DNA from: Candidatus Avoscillospira avistercoris
GTDB lineage: Bacteria > Bacillota > Clostridia > Oscillospirales > Oscillospiraceae
Reading direction: 5' to 3'
Assembly: GCA_018716875.1 (NCBI GenBank)
Contig: DVJJ01000118.1
Location: 1 to 64,000 of the forward strand
DNA: 64,000 bases
In this document: piece by piece, positions 59,943 through 64,000 of the stretch
How positions within the stretch are numbered: position 1 is the first letter of the stretch
How the letters are laid out: each line of letters begins with the position of its first letter
Made by a program: the position numbers and the translations under genes
Notes under the pieces: model-generated
The model's database searches: none
Told to the model about the DNA's origin: nothing
What the model saw: only the letters and a program-made list of their open reading frames with translations

Positions 59943-62693
59943 ATGGGTTTTTTGGACAAGATTTTCGGTTCCCACTCCGAGCGAGAGCTCAAGCGGCTCG
60001 AGAAGACCGTCAAGGCGGTCATGGATTTGGAGGAGGAATACCGGCAGCTGACCGACGAACAGCTGAAGCATAAGACCGTGGAGTTCCGGGAGCGGCTGGA
60101 CAAGGGCGAGACCTTGGACGACCTGCTGCCCGAGGCCTTCGCCACGGTCCGGGAGGCTTCGGACCGCGTGCTGGGTATGCGTCCCTACCGGGTCCAGGTC
60201 ATCGGCGGCATCGTGCTGCATCAGGGCCGCATTGCCGAAATGCGCACCGGTGAAGGTAAAACCCTGGTGGCCATTCTGCCCTCCTACCTCAACGCCCTGA
60301 CGGGCAAAGGCGTCCATGTGGTCACCGTCAACGACTATCTGGCCCGCCGTGACTCCGAGTGGATGGGCAAGGTCCACCGGTTCCTGGGCCTGAAAGTGGG
60401 CTTGATTGTCCACGGTCTCAACAGCGATCAGCGCCGTGAGGCCTACAACGCCGATATCACCTACTGCACCAACAACGAGCTGGGCTTCGACTACCTCCGC
60501 GACAACATGGCCATCTACAAGCAGGAGCAGGTCCAGCGGGAGCACAACTTTGTCATCGTGGACGAGGTGGACTCCATCCTTATCGACGAGGCCCGTACCC
60601 CTCTGATTATTTCCGGCAAGGGCGACGACTCCTCCAAGCTCTACGAGATGACCGACTTCCTGGTCAGCCGCATGAAAAAGCAGGTCTTTGCCAAGACCGA
60701 CAGCAAGGAAGCCATGGACGACATGGACTGCGACTACATCGTGGACGAGAAGGAGCGCACCGTGTCCCTGACGGCCAAGGGCATCAAGAAGGTCGAGGAG
60801 TTCTTCCAGATTGAGAACCTGTCCGATATCGAGAACACCACCATTTCCCACCACGTCAACCAGGCCATGAAGGCCCGTGGCCTGATGAAGCGGGACATTG
60901 ACTACGTGGTTAAGGACAACGAGGTCATCATTGTTGACGAGTTCACTGGCCGTCTCATGTATGGCCGCCGCTACAACGAGGGCCTCCATCAGGCCATCGA
61001 GGCCAAGGAAGGCGTCAAGGTCGCTGGCGAAAGCAAGACTCTGGCAACCATCACCTTCCAGAACTTCTTCCGTCTCTATGCCAAGCTGTCCGGTATGACC
61101 GGTACGGCCACCACCGAGGCCGAGGAGTTCGGCACCATCTACAACCTCGATATTGTGGAGATTCCCACCAACCTGCCTGTGGCCCGTATCGACAACCCCG
61201 ACGCCGTCTACAAGACGGAAGCCGGCAAGTTCCGGGCCGTCATCAATCAGGTCAAGACCTGCCACGAGAAGGGCCAGCCGGTCCTGGTGGGCACCGTGTC
61301 CATCGAGAAGTCCGAGCTGCTGTCCCATCTGCTCAAGCGGGAGGGCATCCCCCATACGGTGCTGAACGCCAAGCACCACGAAAAGGAAGCTGAAATCGTG
61401 GCCCAGGCCGGTAAGCTGGGCGCCGTCACCATCGCCACCAACATGGCCGGCCGTGGTACCGATATCATGTTGGGCGGTAACGCCGACTATCTGGCCAAGA
61501 GCGAGCTGCGCAAGAGCGGTATGAGCGAGGAGCTGCTGGCCGAGGCCAACGCTTTCTCCGAGACCGACGATCCCGAGATTCTGGCCGCCCGTGCCGCCTA
61601 CAATGAGGCCGTGGCCCGCCACAAGGAGCAGATTGCCACCGAGTCCGAAAAGGTCCGCGCCGCCGGTGGTCTGTTCATCATCGGCACCGAGCGCCACGAG
61701 TCCCGCCGTATCGATAACCAGCTGCGCGGCCGTGCCGGCCGTCAGGGCGACCCCGGCGAGACCCGGTTCTACCTGTCCCTGGAGGACGATATCATGCGTC
61801 TCTTCGGCGGCGACCGTATGGACCGCCTCAAGGGCATGATGGATAAGCTGGGCATTGACGATGATACGCCCATTGACGCCAAGATTCTCTCCGGCGCCAT
61901 TGAAAACGCCCAGAAGACCGTGGAAAGCCGCAACTTCCAGGTCCGTAAGAACGTGCTGCAATACGACGATGTCATGAACACCCAGAGAAAGGTCATCTAC
62001 GAGCAGCGCGAGCAGGTGTTGGCCGGTACCGATTTGCAGAAGACCATCCAGGGCATGCTGGAATATGTGGTCAACACCCAGGTCAACGACGCCTTCGGCG
62101 GCAATGCCCATCTGGAGAGCGCGGAGCAGTTCGAGTCGCTGCTGCGCCACTTTGAAAACATCTACTTCCTCAAGGGCACCTATGCACCCGAGAATCCCTT
62201 GGCCCTGGATGCCAACACCATGGCGGCGGAGATTCTGGCCGTGTGCACCAAGACCTATGAGGAAAAGGAAGCGGCCTACACCTCCAAGGTCATGCGCGAA
62301 CTGGAGCGGGTCATCATGCTCCGCGTGGTGGACGAATACTGGATGGATCACATCGACGCCATGACCGATCTGCGTCAGGGCATCGTGCTGCGGGCTTACG
62401 GCCAGCAGGACCCCGTGGTGGAGTACAAGCGCGAGGGCTACGAGATGTTCGAGGGCATGATCAACGCCATCAAGGAGGAGACCATTCGCCGTCTGTTCCT
62501 GGTGCGCATCCAGCCCCAGCAGGAGATCCGCCGCGAAAAGGTGGCGACGGTCACCTACGAGGGCGGCGCCGACGAAAACGTGGTCAAGCAGCCCATGTCC
62601 AAGAAGGCCAAGGTGGGCCGCAACGATCCCTGCCCCTGCGGCAGCGGCAAGAAGTATAAGAACTGCTGCCTGGACAAGGACCTGAACGAATGA
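59943..62693 (+). CDS. secA: Preprotein translocase subunit SecA
   Basis: [39 protein letters not shown]-terminal SEC-C zinc motif [17 protein letters not shown]. Confidence 0.99.
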   Translation: MGFLDKIFGSHSERELKRLEKTVKAVMDLEEEYRQLTDEQLKHKTVEFRERLDKGETLDDLLPEAFATVREASDRVLGMRPYRVQVIGGIVLHQGRIAEMRTGEGKTLVAILPSYLNALTGKGVHVVTVNDYLARRDSEWMGKVHRFLGLKVGLIVHGLNSDQRREAYNADITYCTNNELGFDYLRDNMAIYKQEQVQREHNFVIVDEVDSILIDEARTPLIISGKGDDSSKLYEMTDFLVSRMKKQVFAKTDSKEAMDDMDCDYIVDEKERTVSLTAKGIKKVEEFFQIENLSDIENTTISHHVNQAMKARGLMKRDIDYVVKDNEVIIVDEFTGRLMYGRRYNEGLHQAIEAKEGVKVAGESKTLATITFQNFFRLYAKLSGMTGTATTEAEEFGTIYNLDIVEIPTNLPVARIDNPDAVYKTEAGKFRAVINQVKTCHEKGQPVLVGTVSIEKSELLSHLLKREGIPHTVLNAKHHEKEAEIVAQAGKLGAVTIATNMAGRGTDIMLGGNADYLAKSELRKSGMSEELLAEANAFSETDDPEILAARAAYNEAVARHKEQIATESEKVRAAGGLFIIGTERHESRRIDNQLRGRAGRQGDPGETRFYLSLEDDIMRLFGGDRMDRLKGMMDKLGIDDDTPIDAKILSGAIENAQKTVESRNFQVRKNVLQYDDVMNTQRKVIYEQREQVLAGTDLQKTIQGMLEYVVNTQVNDAFGGNAHLESAEQFESLLRHFENIYFLKGTYAPENPLALDANTMAAEILAVCTKTYEEKEAAYTSKVMRELERVIMLRVVDEYWMDHIDAMTDLRQGIVLRAYGQQDPVVEYKREGYEMFEGMINAIKEETIRRLFLVRIQPQQEIRREKVATVTYEGGADENVVKQPMSKKAKVGRNDPCPCGSGKKYKNCCLDKDLNE

Positions 62694-63475
62694 GTTATGA
62701 ACCGATCACGGTGGGGGGCTTTGTGTCCCCCCATCGTTTTACCGACCGGTCCGGCGGCGTCAGCACCGGACACCTTTCCAGCCTGAACCTGGGGTTCAGC
62801 CGGGGCGATGACCGGGAGAACGTCCTGGAAAACCATCGCCGGTTGGCCAAGGCCGTGGGCTATGACGTAGAGAAGCTGGTCTGCACCCATCAAATCCACA
62901 CGGACATGGTCCGGGTGGTGACGGAGGCCGACTGGGGCCAGGGGGTCTTTCACAGCCCCGCGCCGGAGTGTGACGGTCTGGTGACCAACGTCCCCGGTAC
63001 GGCGGTCATGGCCTTTGGGGCCGACTGCACGGTGACGCTGCTGGAGGACCCGGTCACCGGCGCTGTGGGCGCCGTTCACGCCGGATGGCGCGGCACGGCC
63101 CTGGGCATTGTGGCCAAGGCCGTGGACACCATGGTGGACGCTTTTGGCAGCCGCCGGGAGGATATCCGTGCCTGTATTGGCCCCTGCATCCAGCGCTGCT
63201 GCTTTGAGACCCGGTCCGACGTGCCGGAGGCCATGCTAAAAGCATTGGGCGACGACGCCCGGATCGCCATTGACGACCACGGCGACGGCACCTACCATGT
63301 GGATTTGGTGGACTTGAATACCATTTGGCTGAAACGGGCCGGAATTGTAGAGCCTTGGGCGCTGCCCTATTGTACGGCCTGCGACACGGAGCGGTTCTGG
63401 TCCCATCGGAAGGTGGGCGACCGCCGGGGCGTCCAGGCGGGCGTTATTGTGTGTGCCGGGAGGAAGATGCCATGA
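62690..63475 (+). CDS. pgeF: Laccase-domain purine nucleoside phosphorylase (YfiH/PgeF family)
   Basis: [58 protein letters not shown]. Confidence 0.93.
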   Translation: MSYEPITVGGFVSPHRFTDRSGGVSTGHLSSLNLGFSRGDDRENVLENHRRLAKAVGYDVEKLVCTHQIHTDMVRVVTEADWGQGVFHSPAPECDGLVTNVPGTAVMAFGADCTVTLLEDPVTGAVGAVHAGWRGTALGIVAKAVDTMVDAFGSRREDIRACIGPCIQRCCFETRSDVPEAMLKALGDDARIAIDDHGDGTYHVDLVDLNTIWLKRAGIVEPWALPYCTACDTERFWSHRKVGDRRGVQAGVIVCAGRKMP

Positions 63476-64000
63476 GCCGCAAGCTGCGACTGGGGGCGCT
63501 GCTGCTGACGTTCTGCCTGCTGCTGGGCTGCGCCCTGCCGGCGGCGGAGGAAGCGGAGGAACCGGCGGCAGAGACCGTCGTGGTAGAGACGGAGACCAAG
63601 GAGGAAAAACCCTTTGGTCTGGCCTGGGAGCCGGACGAAACGCTGAACCCCTACAGCTGTATGGTGCTGAGCAATCGAACCGTGCTGTCTCTGCTCTATG
63701 AGCCGCTGTTTACGGTCAATTCCGATTTTACGGCCACGCCGTATCTCTGCGAAAGTCTGACCAGCTCCGGCGATGGCCGGACCCATACGCTGACGCTGCG
63801 CCAGGGCGTGACCTTTTTCGACGGGACAGCCCTGACGGCGGCTGACGCGGCGGCGTCCATCCGGGCGGCCCAAAACAGCGATTACTATGGCAGCCGTCTC
63901 CAGGATATTCTGTCGGTGCAGGCCACCGGTGATTTGCAGCTGACCATCACCACCGGCTCGGCCTGCGGCTCGCTGCCGTCGCTGCTCAATGTCTATGTGG
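63472..64000 (+). CDS. ABC transporter substrate-binding lipoprotein (SBP family 5), 5' part (runs off window)
   Basis: Lipobox LLLGC; WEPDETLNPYSCMVLSNRTVLSLLYEPLFTVNSDFTATPYLCESL...LTLRQGVTFFDGTALTAADAAASI. Confidence 0.9.
   Translation, partial: MSRKLRLGALLLTFCLLLGCALPAAEEAEEPAAETVVVETETKEEKPFGLAWEPDETLNPYSCMVLSNRTVLSLLYEPLFTVNSDFTATPYLCESLTSSGDGRTHTLTLRQGVTFFDGTALTAADAAASIRAAQNSDYYGSRLQDILSVQATGDLQLTITTGSACGSLPSLLNVYV

Noticed and set aside
59889-62351. 820-aa minus-strand ORF
   Set aside because: Antisense to secA, which is unmistakable; low-complexity His/Leu/Val/Gly composition.

Overview
The window is a bacterial chromosomal segment. Sporulation genes (yabP/yabQ/divIC), groES with a CIRCE element, and anaerobic cobalamin genes point to a GC-rich, spore-forming Clostridia/Oscillospiraceae-like Firmicute (taxonomy is inference). 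Most of it is housekeeping: groES-groEL, NfeD/SPFH, RicT-holB, prfC, rpiB, the yabP-yabQ-divIC-S1 block, metV-metF, secA. Between about 25.7 and 45.4 kb lies a nearly complete anaerobic cobalamin and cobalt-uptake operon on the minus strand, led by a B12 riboswitch with a terminator. The most unusual locus is the F1Fo-ATP synthase operon at 47.6-54.0 kb (minus). The gamma and beta subunits lie in one uninterrupted 766-codon ORF, a rotor-stator fusion, with a ribosome-binding site and ATG for beta still present inside it. Subunit b carries only the C-terminal domain of delta, and no separate delta gene is visible. The window also holds at least six copies of a modular hairpin-rich intergenic repeat. 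One copy is interrupted by a ~161 bp inverted-repeat element, two flank the ATP synthase operon in inverted orientation, and one sits inside the cobalamin operon. A domain-permuted GH3-like protein appears to have lost its catalytic aspartate. No tRNA, rRNA, CRISPR array or transposase was recognised.
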